Origin: JBCBKL01 sp963922565
GTDB lineage: Bacteria > Pseudomonadota > Alphaproteobacteria > Rhodobacterales > Rhodobacteraceae
Length of the DNA: 16,809 nucleotides
Assembly: GCA_963922565.1 (NCBI GenBank)
Contig: CAWUIQ010000077.1
Span: 1-16,809, forward strand
Direction: 5' to 3'
Made by a program: the position numbers and the translations under genes. Below the pieces are notes generated by a model. The model did not search any database and had not been told where the DNA came from. It was given only the letters and a program-made list of their open reading frames with translations. Below are positions 7,177-15,071 of this stretch, piece by piece (within the stretch, counting starts at the first letter, position 1; every line of letters starts with the position of its first letter).

Positions 7177-7338
7177 TTTCTTCGCGATGGAGGTGATAAA
7201 ATATTGATTTCATTATTTATTTGAGAAGTTGGAGGCCCATCCGCGAGCAGGGCCAAGGGCTATCAGGTGATGACGATCGCCGCCGCCCACCGGCTCGGAT
7301 GGACTAGCGCCGACCGACCCTACTAATGCAGAAGCCCC

Positions 7339-8316
7339 CTACCCGACGGCCAAAACAGGGCCATCGAGAAGCCGCATGAGATCCCCGAAATATCCGCCCG
7401 ATCGCGCGGGCAGCGTGGGATCAGACGTGATCGCGATCGCAAGGTTTCGGCGGCTGTGCGCCGCAATGATCTGACCGCCATACCCACGCCCAAGCACGTA
7501 TCCCGAAGGCGAAAGAAACCAGCCGTAACCATAGCCAAGCCCTGACCACGGCGACCGCGCCCGCGGCATGGTCGAAGCGGTGATCCAGTCTTCGGATATC
7601 ACCTGTTCACCGCCATATCGGCCCTTGTCCCGCACGAGCGTCGCGATCTTGAGCATCGCGGTCGGACGCAGCGCCATTTCGTTACCGCCGAGGTAATACC
7701 CTTGAGGATCGCGCGTCCATGCCGGGATCTCGATATCCAGCTGATTGCCAAGGCGCGAACGCGCTTGACCCAGCAGGCTTTGCCCGGTTGCCACGGCCAG
7801 TGCCGCGCCGAGAATATGGGTTGATCCGGTGGAATAGAGCATCCGCGTGCCCGGCTGGGCCACCATCGGGCGGGTCAACGCGTTGGCCAGCCAGTTCGGC
7901 GAACGCACCCATTCGCCATAGCGGGGACCGGATGTGCGCTCGAGACCGGCGCGCAGGGTCACGAGATCTTCGAGCGTGATGTCCGCAGCACCCGGTGTCG
8001 CGTCGCGGGGTAGAATGCTCGGAGCGACCTCGCCCAGGGTCGCGTTGACGGCTGGAACGTCACCCCGATCGATTGCGGCACCCAACAGCAGGGCCACGAT
8101 GCTTTTCGAGCACGACTTGATGTTCGCCAGACGGTTCAGCCCGGGACCGCGGGGTGCCGCCGCGAAGAGGATATCTTCACCGCGTTTGATCTGGATGGAG
8201 TGGAGCTGGGGCATACGTTCGACCGCCAGATCGAGGTCGTTTGACTGCGCGCGCCCCAAACGCGGCGCGGCAAGTGATGCTGCTGCGGTTCCAATGAATC
8301 TACGACGACAAATCAT
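7339..8316 (-). CDS. Exported serine hydrolase, beta-lactamase / penicillin-binding-protein fold
   Basis: 325 residues from the ATG chosen here. The N-terminus MICRRRFIGTAAASLAAP looks like a twin-arginine signal, with cleavage probably near residues 23-25, so the enzyme would act in the periplasm. Class C beta-lactamase-type motifs are visible: SCSK at 68-71 (SxxK, Ser68 as nucleophile), YST at 161-163 in place of YxN, and GYGGQ at 278-282 in place of KTG. Members include esterases, peptidases and amidases; the substrate cannot be told from sequence. A GTG at 8337 would add seven residues; neither start has a clear Shine-Dalgarno. It lies 96 nt after malK on the same strand with no obvious terminator between, so co-transcription with lacI-malK is possible but its role there is unclear. 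Confidence 0.85.
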   Translation of the reverse strand: MICRRRFIGTAAASLAAPRLGRAQSNDLDLAVERMPQLHSIQIKRGEDILFAAAPRGPGLNRLANIKSCSKSIVALLLGAAIDRGDVPAVNATLGEVAPSILPRDATPGAADITLEDLVTLRAGLERTSGPRYGEWVRSPNWLANALTRPMVAQPGTRMLYSTGSTHILGAALAVATGQSLLGQARSRLGNQLDIEIPAWTRDPQGYYLGGNEMALRPTAMLKIATLVRDKGRYGGEQVISEDWITASTMPRARSPWSGLGYGYGWFLSPSGYVLGRGYGGQIIAAHSRRNLAIAITSDPTLPARSGGYFGDLMRLLDGPVLAVG

Positions 8317-8412
8317 AGCGCAGAGCGTCGGCGACACCGCCGAAGAGTCAAGCCGCGTCGCATCATGTCTTGGTGAGACAACGGCGCGGCGATGACAATC
8401 GCTGCGCCTGGT

Positions 8413-9477
8413 TCAAAGCAGGGTCTGCGATTCAGGATCGAAGAAACACAGCTTGGAAGGATCGAGAGAGAGCCGCAAAGCCTCGGATGACGACGGGGCA
8501 ATGTTTCCCGCCAGCCTTGCGGTCACGTGGGCATCGTTCCAGTCGAATGACACAAACGTATCCGCCCCTGTCGCCTCGACGAGGGCTGGCACAACGGCGA
8601 TACCGTCAGCGCCCCCGGGCACAAAGTCTTCGGGCCGTATTCCCACGATCACCTCACCATCCAGATCCGACCGTTCGATCGCGACATTGAACGTTCCGAT
8701 GTGCAGCATGCCATCGACGACCCTGCCCCGGACAAGGTTCATCGGCGGCGATCCCATGAAATCAGCGACGAAGGTGTTGGCGGGTCTTCGATAGATCTCG
8801 TCCGGGGTTCCGATTTGCTGCACGTAGCCGCCCTTGAGCACCACGATCCGTGTTGCGAGCGTCATCGCCTCGATCTGGTCATGGGTGACGTAAACGATGC
8901 TGGCATCGGTGCGCTGATGCAGCCGCTTGATCTCGGCCCGCATTTCGACACGCAGCTTTGCATCGAGGTTCGACAGGGGTTCGTCGAAGAGAAAGAGCCG
9001 TGGATCCCGGACCAGTGCGCGCCCCATTGCAACGCGTTGACGCTGCCCGCCGGACAATTGGCTTGGGCGACGATCAAGCAGGTGATCGATCTGCAGCAGG
9101 GTGGCGACGTCTTTGACCTTTGCGTCCATTTCCGGCTTGGGGACTTTGCGGATCTTCATGCCGAACGCGATGTTCTCACCGACGGTCATCGTCGGGTAGA
9201 GCGCGTAGGACTGGAACACCATCGCGATGTCCCGGTCCTTCGGAGGCTCTCTTGTCACGTCACGACCACCGATATGCAGCGATCCGCTTGTGATTTCCTC
9301 GAGCCCGGCGATGCAATTCAAAAGGGTCGACTTTCCGCAGCCGGACGGACCGACGAGGACAACGAATTCACCCTCGCCCATTTCGATGTTCACGTCATGC
9401 AGAACCTCGACCTCACCATAGGCCTTTTTGAGGTTGCGCGCCTCGAGGGCGGTCAATCCGGTACTATCCAAAGCCAT
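8413..9477 (-). CDS. malK: Maltose/alpha-glucoside ABC transporter ATPase MalK
   Basis: 354 residues, MalK/UgpC-type ATPase with a complete regulatory domain. Walker A GPSGCGKS begins at residue 43; the signature is a canonical LSGGQRQR; Walker B FLFDE, the D-loop SNLD and the switch VTHD are all present. Two consecutive ATGs exist (9480, 9477). The strong AGGAGG is only 1 nt from the first and 4 nt from the second, so the second is preferred. The lacI stop overlaps this start, so the two are translationally coupled. It is the only ATPase in the maltose module and should energise MalF-MalG, encoded on the opposite strand. Interaction with those permeases is inferred from the cluster. Confidence 0.92.
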   Translation of the reverse strand: MALDSTGLTALEARNLKKAYGEVEVLHDVNIEMGEGEFVVLVGPSGCGKSTLLNCIAGLEEITSGSLHIGGRDVTREPPKDRDIAMVFQSYALYPTMTVGENIAFGMKIRKVPKPEMDAKVKDVATLLQIDHLLDRRPSQLSGGQRQRVAMGRALVRDPRLFLFDEPLSNLDAKLRVEMRAEIKRLHQRTDASIVYVTHDQIEAMTLATRIVVLKGGYVQQIGTPDEIYRRPANTFVADFMGSPPMNLVRGRVVDGMLHIGTFNVAIERSDLDGEVIVGIRPEDFVPGGADGIAVVPALVEATGADTFVSFDWNDAHVTARLAGNIAPSSSEALRLSLDPSKLCFFDPESQTLL

Positions 9478-10499
9478 CATTCCTCCTTTGGCGCAGGGCC
9501 CGTTGACCCGCGCACGATAAGTTCGGCGTTCAGGACCACCTGCAAATCCCGCGCCGGTGTCCCGTTCAGATGATCGATCAGAATGTTCGCCAACGGCTCA
9601 CACGCATCCCTGAGCGGCGCGCGCGTCACGGTAAGCGCCGGTTCGAAGTTTATGGCGCGTGTCAGCGGCAGGGCATCGTCGTGGGCCATGATCGACACGT
9701 CGCCCGGCACCTTCAGCCCCCGATCCCGCACGGCCCGCATCACCCCTGACGCGATCAGTGTCGTCGCACAGATGAATGCCGTCGGCGGATTGGGCCGCGA
9801 AAGCAGATCCAGCGCCTGGACATAGCCGTGGCTCTCAAGACTGGCCTCGTTTCGCACGGCATCGGCCTTCAAACCAAGAGCCGCCATCGACGCCATGAAC
9901 CCGGCCAGACGATCATTGGCATGTGCCGCGCTCAGCTCACCGTTGATCAGGCCGATCCGCGTATGGCCAAGCTGTGAAAGGAGCTTGACGCTGTCGGCTG
10001 AAACGGCCGCGTTGTCGATGCCGTAGGTCGGATAGTCGGGCTCCGGTCGATCCTGCCCGTGCAGGACAAACGGAATGCCACGTTCACGCAGGAAATCGAC
10101 CCGCGGATCGTTCATCACCGGCGCGTTCAGAATGAACCCGTCGAGGATATCGCGCTCGAGCAGCTTCTTGTAGGAAAGCACCGGGTCATCCTCTTGATCG
10201 ACCGCGAGAACAAGATCGGTTTCCCTCGCCGAAAGCGCGGCGGTGAGTCCTGTCAGGATCTCGAAAAAGGTCTGGTCAGCGCTCATGTCGGGTTTGATCT
10301 TAACGATCATCCCCACCATCCCGGATCGGCCAGTGACAAGGCGCTGTGCGATACGATTGGGGCGGTAGCCCAGCTTGTCCGCCGTTTCCTGGACTTTGGC
10401 GCGGGTTGCCTCGCTCACCTCGGGAAAGCCGTTCAGGGCACGGCTGACCGTCGTAACCGACAGACCGAGTTCAGCACCGATTTCCTTAAGGGTTGCCAA
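9477..10499 (-). CDS. LacI-family transcriptional repressor of the maltose/alpha-glucoside module
   Basis: About 340 residues. The N-terminal helix-turn-helix reads ATLKEIGAELGLSVTTVSRA, and the hinge region (YRPNRIAQRL) is typical. A periplasmic-binding-protein-like sensor domain follows, ending near RGSTGPAP. No ATG fits. The frame opens with TTG at 10511 and a second TTG at 10499. The second is preferred: it gives M-ATLKEI, the usual LacI-family start, and has GGAAA upstream at workable spacing. It is divergent from the alpha-glucosidase operon, with a palindromic operator between, and is coupled to malK. It therefore probably represses both arms and responds to maltose or another alpha-glucoside. 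It acts on DNA in the cytoplasm. It is distinct from MalT, the enterobacterial activator. Confidence 0.92.
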   Translation of the reverse strand: MATLKEIGAELGLSVTTVSRALNGFPEVSEATRAKVQETADKLGYRPNRIAQRLVTGRSGMVGMIVKIKPDMSADQTFFEILTGLTAALSARETDLVLAVDQEDDPVLSYKKLLERDILDGFILNAPVMNDPRVDFLRERGIPFVLHGQDRPEPDYPTYGIDNAAVSADSVKLLSQLGHTRIGLINGELSAAHANDRLAGFMASMAALGLKADAVRNEASLESHGYVQALDLLSRPNPPTAFICATTLIASGVMRAVRDRGLKVPGDVSIMAHDDALPLTRAINFEPALTVTRAPLRDACEPLANILIDHLNGTPARDLQVVLNAELIVRGSTGPAPKEE

Positions 10500-10576
10500 G
10501 GTATTTTCCAAATCGTTACGGCATTTATTTAATGCTTATCCCAAATAGACCAATTTTTGAAGTATTTTTCGCAATC

Positions 10577-10588
10577 CAAAACGTTTTG
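10577..10588. promoter_or_regulatory. LacI-type operator
   Basis: CAAAACGTTTTG is a perfect 12 bp palindrome with the central CG typical of LacI-family sites. It lies in the divergent region and overlaps the -35 element of the rightward promoter, so repressor binding would block polymerase. It is about 80 bp upstream of the lacI start, where autoregulation is also possible. Confidence 0.8.
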
Positions 10589-10614
10589 AGTCTTTTGAGT
10601 GATTTTGGTATCCT
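10586..10614 (+). promoter_or_regulatory. Sigma-70-type promoter of the alpha-glucosidase-malEFG operon
   Basis: -35 TTGAGT (10586-10591), a 17 bp spacer and -10 TATCCT (10609-10614). Transcription should start near 10621, leaving a leader of about 20 nt with Shine-Dalgarno CGGAGG (10629-10634) before the ATG at 10640. An 8 bp direct repeat TTTTGAGT lies across the -35 and spacer. Confidence 0.6.
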
Positions 10615-10639
10615 CCCCTCGAATCAAACGGAGGCGCCC

Positions 10640-12259
10640 ATGCGCGAGTGGTGGCGGGACGCGGTGATCTATCAGATCTATCCGCGATCATTTCAGGACG
10701 ATAACGGTGATGGCGTTGGCGATCTGAAGGGCATCACACGCCGCTTGCCACATGTTGCCGCGCTAGGCGCAGATTGCATCTGGCTCAGCCCGATCTTCAC
10801 CTCCCCGCAAAAGGACATGGGCTATGACGTGTCGAACTATACGGACATCGACCCGCTGTTCGGCACGCTGGAAGACTTTGACGCCCTGATCGCTCGCGCG
10901 CATGAGCTGGGCCTCAAGGTGATCACGGATCAGGTCCTGTCGCACACGTCGGACCAGCACCCGTGGTTCAAGGAATCCCGCGTCAGCCGCGACAATCCAA
11001 AGGCCGACTGGTACGTATGGGCCGATCCACTGCCGGACGGTTCACCACCGACCAATTGGCACAGCCATTTCGGTGGACCGGCCTGGGAATTCGATCCGCA
11101 ACGCGGGCAGTATTATCTGCACAACTTCCTTGCTGCGCAGCCGGACCTGAATTTTCACAACCCCGAAGTCGCCGACGCGCTGCTTGAGACATGCAAGTTC
11201 TGGCTTGATCGCGGCCTCGATGGCTTTCGCCTCGATACGGTCAACTATTACTTCCACGATCAGCAGCTGCGCTCGAACCCGCCCGCGCAAGCCAAGCCGC
11301 AGGTCATGGCAACCGATCTCTACGGGATGCAGGACAACATCTACAACAAGACGCGTCCGGAAAACCTCGGGTTTCTGGAGCGCCTGCGCGCTTTGACCGA
11401 TCAATACGACGACATCATGATGGTCGGTGAGGTTGGCGAGAGCGGGCCCAAATCCATCCGCATCATGGGTGAATACACCGCGGGCAAAAGCCGCCTGCAC
11501 ATGGCTTACAGCTTTGCGATGCTCAGCCCGGAATTCACCGCCGATCATTTCCGCAGCTGCATCGAAGGCTTCCAGCAGGGTGCCCCGGATGGCCATCCGA
11601 AGTGGTCATTCAGCAACCACGACGTGGCCCGCCATGTCAGCCGCTGGAGTGAACACGCGGTGAGCGAGGCGCATATCGCACGGCTTGCCTGTGCGATGTT
11701 GATGTCCTTTGAGGGCACGATCGGGATCTATCAGGGCGAAGAGCTGGGGCAGACCGAAACCGAATTGACCTATGACGAGCTCACCGATCCGCCAGCACTG
11801 CGATACTGGCCCGGGATCAAGGGTCGTGATGGGTGCCGGACACCGATGGTCTGGAAAAGGGACGCACCCAATGCGGGCTTTTCGACCGGTCGCCCATGGC
11901 TGCCGGTGAAATCGCCACAAGCCGCACTCGCCGTCGATATCCAAGAGGCCGCGAATGACAGCATGCTGCACTTTTACAAAAGTGCTATCGCCTTCCGTAA
12001 AGCACAGCCTGCGCTGACGGTTGGCCGAACGTCCTTCATCAATCTGCCCGAGCCGCTGCTGGCGTTCCATCGTACGGCGGACGGGCAACAGATCACCTGC
12101 GCCTTCAACCTATCCAAAGACCAAAGGGTGATCACGCTTTCCGGCGATGCCGCACTAACCGGCCCCAGCCACGCCAACCTCGACGGGCCGACACTGACCC
12201 TGCCGGGCAATGGCTTTGCTTACCTGACCCACGACGGGGCGCTTTCCCTGTCCGCATAA
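10640..12259 (+). CDS. aglA: GH13 alpha-glucosidase, cytoplasmic, AglA type
   Basis: 539 residues from the ATG with CGGAGG upstream; the longer open frame is rejected because MREWWRDAVIYQIYPRS is the usual family start. No signal peptide, so it hydrolyses imported maltose or other alpha-glucosides in the cytoplasm. GH13 motifs: region I DQVLSH (97-102), region V QPDLNF, region II DGFRLD with nucleophile Asp199, region III VGEVG with acid/base Glu264, and region IV FSNHD with transition-state Asp328. Region I has Ser where most GH13 enzymes have Asn, a variant seen in the alpha-glucosidase subgroup around GH13_23. It is first in the operon, 26 nt before malE. Sucrose isomerase or dextran glucosidase activity is less likely but not excluded. 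Confidence 0.93.
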   Translation: MREWWRDAVIYQIYPRSFQDDNGDGVGDLKGITRRLPHVAALGADCIWLSPIFTSPQKDMGYDVSNYTDIDPLFGTLEDFDALIARAHELGLKVITDQVLSHTSDQHPWFKESRVSRDNPKADWYVWADPLPDGSPPTNWHSHFGGPAWEFDPQRGQYYLHNFLAAQPDLNFHNPEVADALLETCKFWLDRGLDGFRLDTVNYYFHDQQLRSNPPAQAKPQVMATDLYGMQDNIYNKTRPENLGFLERLRALTDQYDDIMMVGEVGESGPKSIRIMGEYTAGKSRLHMAYSFAMLSPEFTADHFRSCIEGFQQGAPDGHPKWSFSNHDVARHVSRWSEHAVSEAHIARLACAMLMSFEGTIGIYQGEELGQTETELTYDELTDPPALRYWPGIKGRDGCRTPMVWKRDAPNAGFSTGRPWLPVKSPQAALAVDIQEAANDSMLHFYKSAIAFRKAQPALTVGRTSFINLPEPLLAFHRTADGQQITCAFNLSKDQRVITLSGDAALTGPSHANLDGPTLTLPGNGFAYLTHDGALSLSA

Positions 12260-12285
12260 ACACGCTCTCTGGGAGGAGACAGAAC

Positions 12286-13443
12286 ATGAAAAAGACCCTT
12301 TCAACGCTGGCGCTGCTTTTGACAACCGCCGCCCCCGCAATCGCACTGGAAGACGGCAAGATCCTGATCTGGACCGGTGACAACCGCGACCGCGACGCGC
12401 TGCTTGAGGCCGTGAAACCCTTTGTCGATGATCTTGGCATCGAGGTCGCCGTCGAAATCGTCGACCCGGACCTGCCGCAGAAGTTCCAGCAGGCCGCGGC
12501 CACCGGCGATGGCCCCGATATCGTTCTGTGGGCGCATGACCGGTTCGGCGAATGGGCAAGCGGTGGCCTGATCACGCCCGTTCAACCGTCGGCCACATGG
12601 TCCGAAGACATTCTGCCCGCCGCGATGGACGCCATGCAGTTCGATGGCAAGACCTGGGGCTATCCCCTTGCCGTCGAGGCGGTCACGCTGATCTACAACA
12701 AGGACATCATCGCGACGCCCCCCGCCTCGTTCGAAGAGATCAAGGATCTCGAAATCGACGGCCAAAAGATCCTTTGGGACTACAACAACACCTATTTCAC
12801 GATGCCGATGCTCATGGCGGGCGGCGGCTATGCCTTCCAGAAGGTCGATGGGTCCTATGACGGGTCGACCACGGGCGTGAACACCGACGGCGCCATTGCC
12901 GGCGCCGAGGTTCTGAAGTCGCTCTTTGATGACGGCGTGATGCCACAAGGCGTCGATTATGGCGTCATGGACGGCGCAATGAACAATGGCGAGGTTGCGA
13001 TGGTCCTGAACGGCCCATGGTCGTGGGCCGCGTTCGAGGCATCAGAGATCAACATCGGCGTCGCACCCATTCCCACCGTGAACGGTGAGGTGTCTCCTCC
13101 GTTCCTTGGGGTTCAGGCCCTGGGCATCAACGCGGCGTCACCGAACACGGATCTCGCGGTCGAGCTGATCGAGAACTATCTCGCCACGGATGAGGGACTA
13201 GCCATTTGGAACGCCAAGAACGGACTTGGTGCCCTCGCTGACGCGTCGGCGGCTGTCGCACAGAACAATCCGCTGGTCACAGACATGCTTGCGGTCGCCG
13301 CGAATGGTGTACCGATGCCGTCGAACCCCGAAATGGGCGCGTTCTGGGCGGCTATGGCCCCAGCGCTGACCAACATCACGTCGGGCGCAGCAACACCAGC
13401 CGACGCTTTGAACGACGCGGCATCTCGCATCCTCAACGATTGA
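12286..13443 (+). CDS. malE: Maltose/maltodextrin-binding protein MalE
   Basis: 385 residues, against 396 for E. coli MalE. The Sec signal peptide probably ends AIA-LEDGK (20/21). The protein resembles enterobacterial MalE along its whole length: GDGPDI followed by WAHDRFG, YPLAVEA-TLIYNKD, NGPWSW, GINAASPN, and NYLATDEGL near the C-terminal third. Residues that line the maltose site in E. coli (WAHDR region, the NGPW Trp) are kept. It acts in the periplasm and delivers substrate to MalF-MalG. Shine-Dalgarno GGGAGGAG lies upstream. A perfect hairpin follows the stop codon. Maltose or longer maltodextrins are the likely ligands. Confidence 0.94.
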   Translation: MKKTLSTLALLLTTAAPAIALEDGKILIWTGDNRDRDALLEAVKPFVDDLGIEVAVEIVDPDLPQKFQQAAATGDGPDIVLWAHDRFGEWASGGLITPVQPSATWSEDILPAAMDAMQFDGKTWGYPLAVEAVTLIYNKDIIATPPASFEEIKDLEIDGQKILWDYNNTYFTMPMLMAGGGYAFQKVDGSYDGSTTGVNTDGAIAGAEVLKSLFDDGVMPQGVDYGVMDGAMNNGEVAMVLNGPWSWAAFEASEINIGVAPIPTVNGEVSPPFLGVQALGINAASPNTDLAVELIENYLATDEGLAIWNAKNGLGALADASAAVAQNNPLVTDMLAVAANGVPMPSNPEMGAFWAAMAPALTNITSGAATPADALNDAASRILND

Positions 13444-13449
13444 GCGAGC

Positions 13450-13474
13450 GGGCTGCGGTGCCTGACCGCAGCCC
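13450..13474 (+). other. Intercistronic stem-loop between malE and malF
   Basis: GGGCTGCGGT pairs perfectly with ACCGCAGCCC (10 bp, loop GCCTG). It begins 6 nt after the malE stop and ends 9 nt before the malF ATG. ATTTAA follows rather than a T-run, so it may terminate weakly at most. It matches the position of the REP element between malE and malF in E. coli, which stabilises malE message. It may also hinder ribosome loading on malF. Confidence 0.75.
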
Positions 13475-13483
13475 ATTTAACCC

Positions 13484-15010
13484 ATGACCAGCATTGCGCA
13501 CACTCACGTGGACGACGGATCCCCGATCCCGCGACTTGCCTTCGTCGGCTTGGTCACGCTGTCACTGCTGGCAGGTGCGTTCTATCTCTATCAAATTGCG
13601 CAACCGATGTTCGGAGCGATCCTGCTGGCGCTTGCCACCGGTTTCGCAATCGTTTTCGGTGCCAGCCGGTACTATGGCGCGCGCTTTATCTTTCCGGGCG
13701 TCGCGGCGGTTCTCATCTTTATCGCGTTCCCGGTCATCTATACGATCTATATCGGCTTCACCAATTACAGCAGCTTCAACCTTCTGACCTATGAACGCAC
13801 GGTCGAGGTGCTGACCGCGCGTGCCTCAGTCGACAAATCAACCGAACAGCCATTCGCCGTCGTGCAGGATGGGGATGGGTATCGCATCTGGTTGCCGGAA
13901 AGCGGGCTTTTGTCGGACGCCGTCACCCTAAGTGGCGCGACCGAGGCTGCGCTTGCGCCAGCACCCGAACCGGCCGAGATGCTGGCCCGGCGCGACGCGA
14001 TCAGGCTGCGCGAGGGTCTTCAGGTGCTGACCCTAACGACCCCTGACGGTGACACGATCCGCAACGCCGGCTTGCGCACCTTCGCTAGTGTGACGCCCGA
14101 CTATGTGCGCACCGGGCCTGATGAGCTGACCCGTTCTGACGGCAGCATCCTGACTGCCAATCACGACACCGGCTTTTTTGTCGATCAGGAGGGCAAACAG
14201 GTCCCCCCCGGCTGGCGGGTTCCCGTTGGCCTCGACAATTTCAAGCGGATTTTCCAATCAGAAGGCATTCGGGAACCGATGGTGAAGGTCTTTCTGTGGA
14301 CCTTCTTTTTCGCCTTCGCATCGGTCGTTCTGACCTTTGCCGTCGGCCTGACGCTGGCCGTCATTCTGCAATGGCCGCATCTTCGGTACAAAGCCGTCTA
14401 CCGCATCCTGCTGATCCTGCCCTATGCGGTCCCGGCCTTCATCTCGATCCTCGTCTTCAAGGGGCTGTTCAATCAGAATTTCGGCGAGATCAACCTGATC
14501 CTCGAAGCGCTGTTCGGCATCCGTCCGAACTGGTTTTCGGAAGGGACGCTGGCCCGCACCATGGTCCTGATCGTGAATACGTGGCTGGGCTATCCCTATA
14601 TGATGCTGCTGGCCATGGGGTTCCTTCAGGCGGTGCCGTCGGACCACAAGAAAGCTGCGGCGCTCGAAGGGGCGAGCAGCCTGCGTGTCTTTTTCACGAT
14701 CACGCTGCCGCAGATCATCCCGCCCTTCCTTCCGCTGCTGATTGCCAGCTTTGCGTTTAATTTCAACAACCTGGTGCTGATCTTTCTGCTGACACGCGGT
14801 TTGCCTGATATTCCTGGGACAGCGATCCCCGCGGGCGAAACCGACATTCTGGCAAGCTTCACTTATCGTTTGGCCTTCGACAATGCGGGGCAGCAATTCG
14901 GCCTTGCCGGCGCGATTACGCTGCTGATTTTCATCGTGGTCGCCGCCATCTCTTACGCCAATTTCGTCGCCATGCGACGCGCCGCCGAGAAACGGTCGGG
15001 GAGGGCGTGA
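13484..15010 (+). CDS. malF: Maltose ABC transporter permease MalF
   Basis: 508 residues, against 514 in E. coli. Three N-terminal membrane segments (about 18-36, 43-60, 68-90) precede the conserved FTNYSS. A periplasmic P2-type domain spans about 95-265, and the permease core begins near 268. The core contains stretches nearly identical to enterobacterial MalF, such as YRILLILPYAVPAFISIL, IVNTWLGYPYMM and ASFAFNFNNLVLI. The EAA loop is AAALEGA (391-397) followed by ITLP. The large P2 domain contacts MalE in the E. coli complex and is absent from most CUT1 permeases of alphaproteobacteria. There is no recognisable Shine-Dalgarno before the ATG; translation may depend on malE or on the upstream hairpin. 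Confidence 0.94.
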   Translation: MTSIAHTHVDDGSPIPRLAFVGLVTLSLLAGAFYLYQIAQPMFGAILLALATGFAIVFGASRYYGARFIFPGVAAVLIFIAFPVIYTIYIGFTNYSSFNLLTYERTVEVLTARASVDKSTEQPFAVVQDGDGYRIWLPESGLLSDAVTLSGATEAALAPAPEPAEMLARRDAIRLREGLQVLTLTTPDGDTIRNAGLRTFASVTPDYVRTGPDELTRSDGSILTANHDTGFFVDQEGKQVPPGWRVPVGLDNFKRIFQSEGIREPMVKVFLWTFFFAFASVVLTFAVGLTLAVILQWPHLRYKAVYRILLILPYAVPAFISILVFKGLFNQNFGEINLILEALFGIRPNWFSEGTLARTMVLIVNTWLGYPYMMLLAMGFLQAVPSDHKKAAALEGASSLRVFFTITLPQIIPPFLPLLIASFAFNFNNLVLIFLLTRGLPDIPGTAIPAGETDILASFTYRLAFDNAGQQFGLAGAITLLIFIVVAAISYANFVAMRRAAEKRSGRA

Positions 15011-15011
15011 G

Positions 15012-15071
15012 ATGAGCGCGGGACACCTGACTTTCGAAGCACAGCCGAAAATCGCTAGGAGGCTCGGATGA
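15012..15071 (+). other. 19-codon open frame bridging malF and malG
   Basis: An ATG just after the malF stop opens a 19-codon frame (MSAGHLTFEAQ...) whose TGA overlaps the malG ATG as ATGA. It exactly fills the malF-malG gap and could couple translation of the two genes. It has no strong Shine-Dalgarno of its own. It may be chance. Confidence 0.2.

Noticed and set aside
7270..7326. An 18-codon plus-strand frame starting MTIAAAHRLGW
   Set aside because: No Shine-Dalgarno, no recognisable similarity and very short; probably chance.
8338..8412. Terminator between malK and the hydrolase gene
   Set aside because: I found no stem followed by a T-run in the minus-strand direction.
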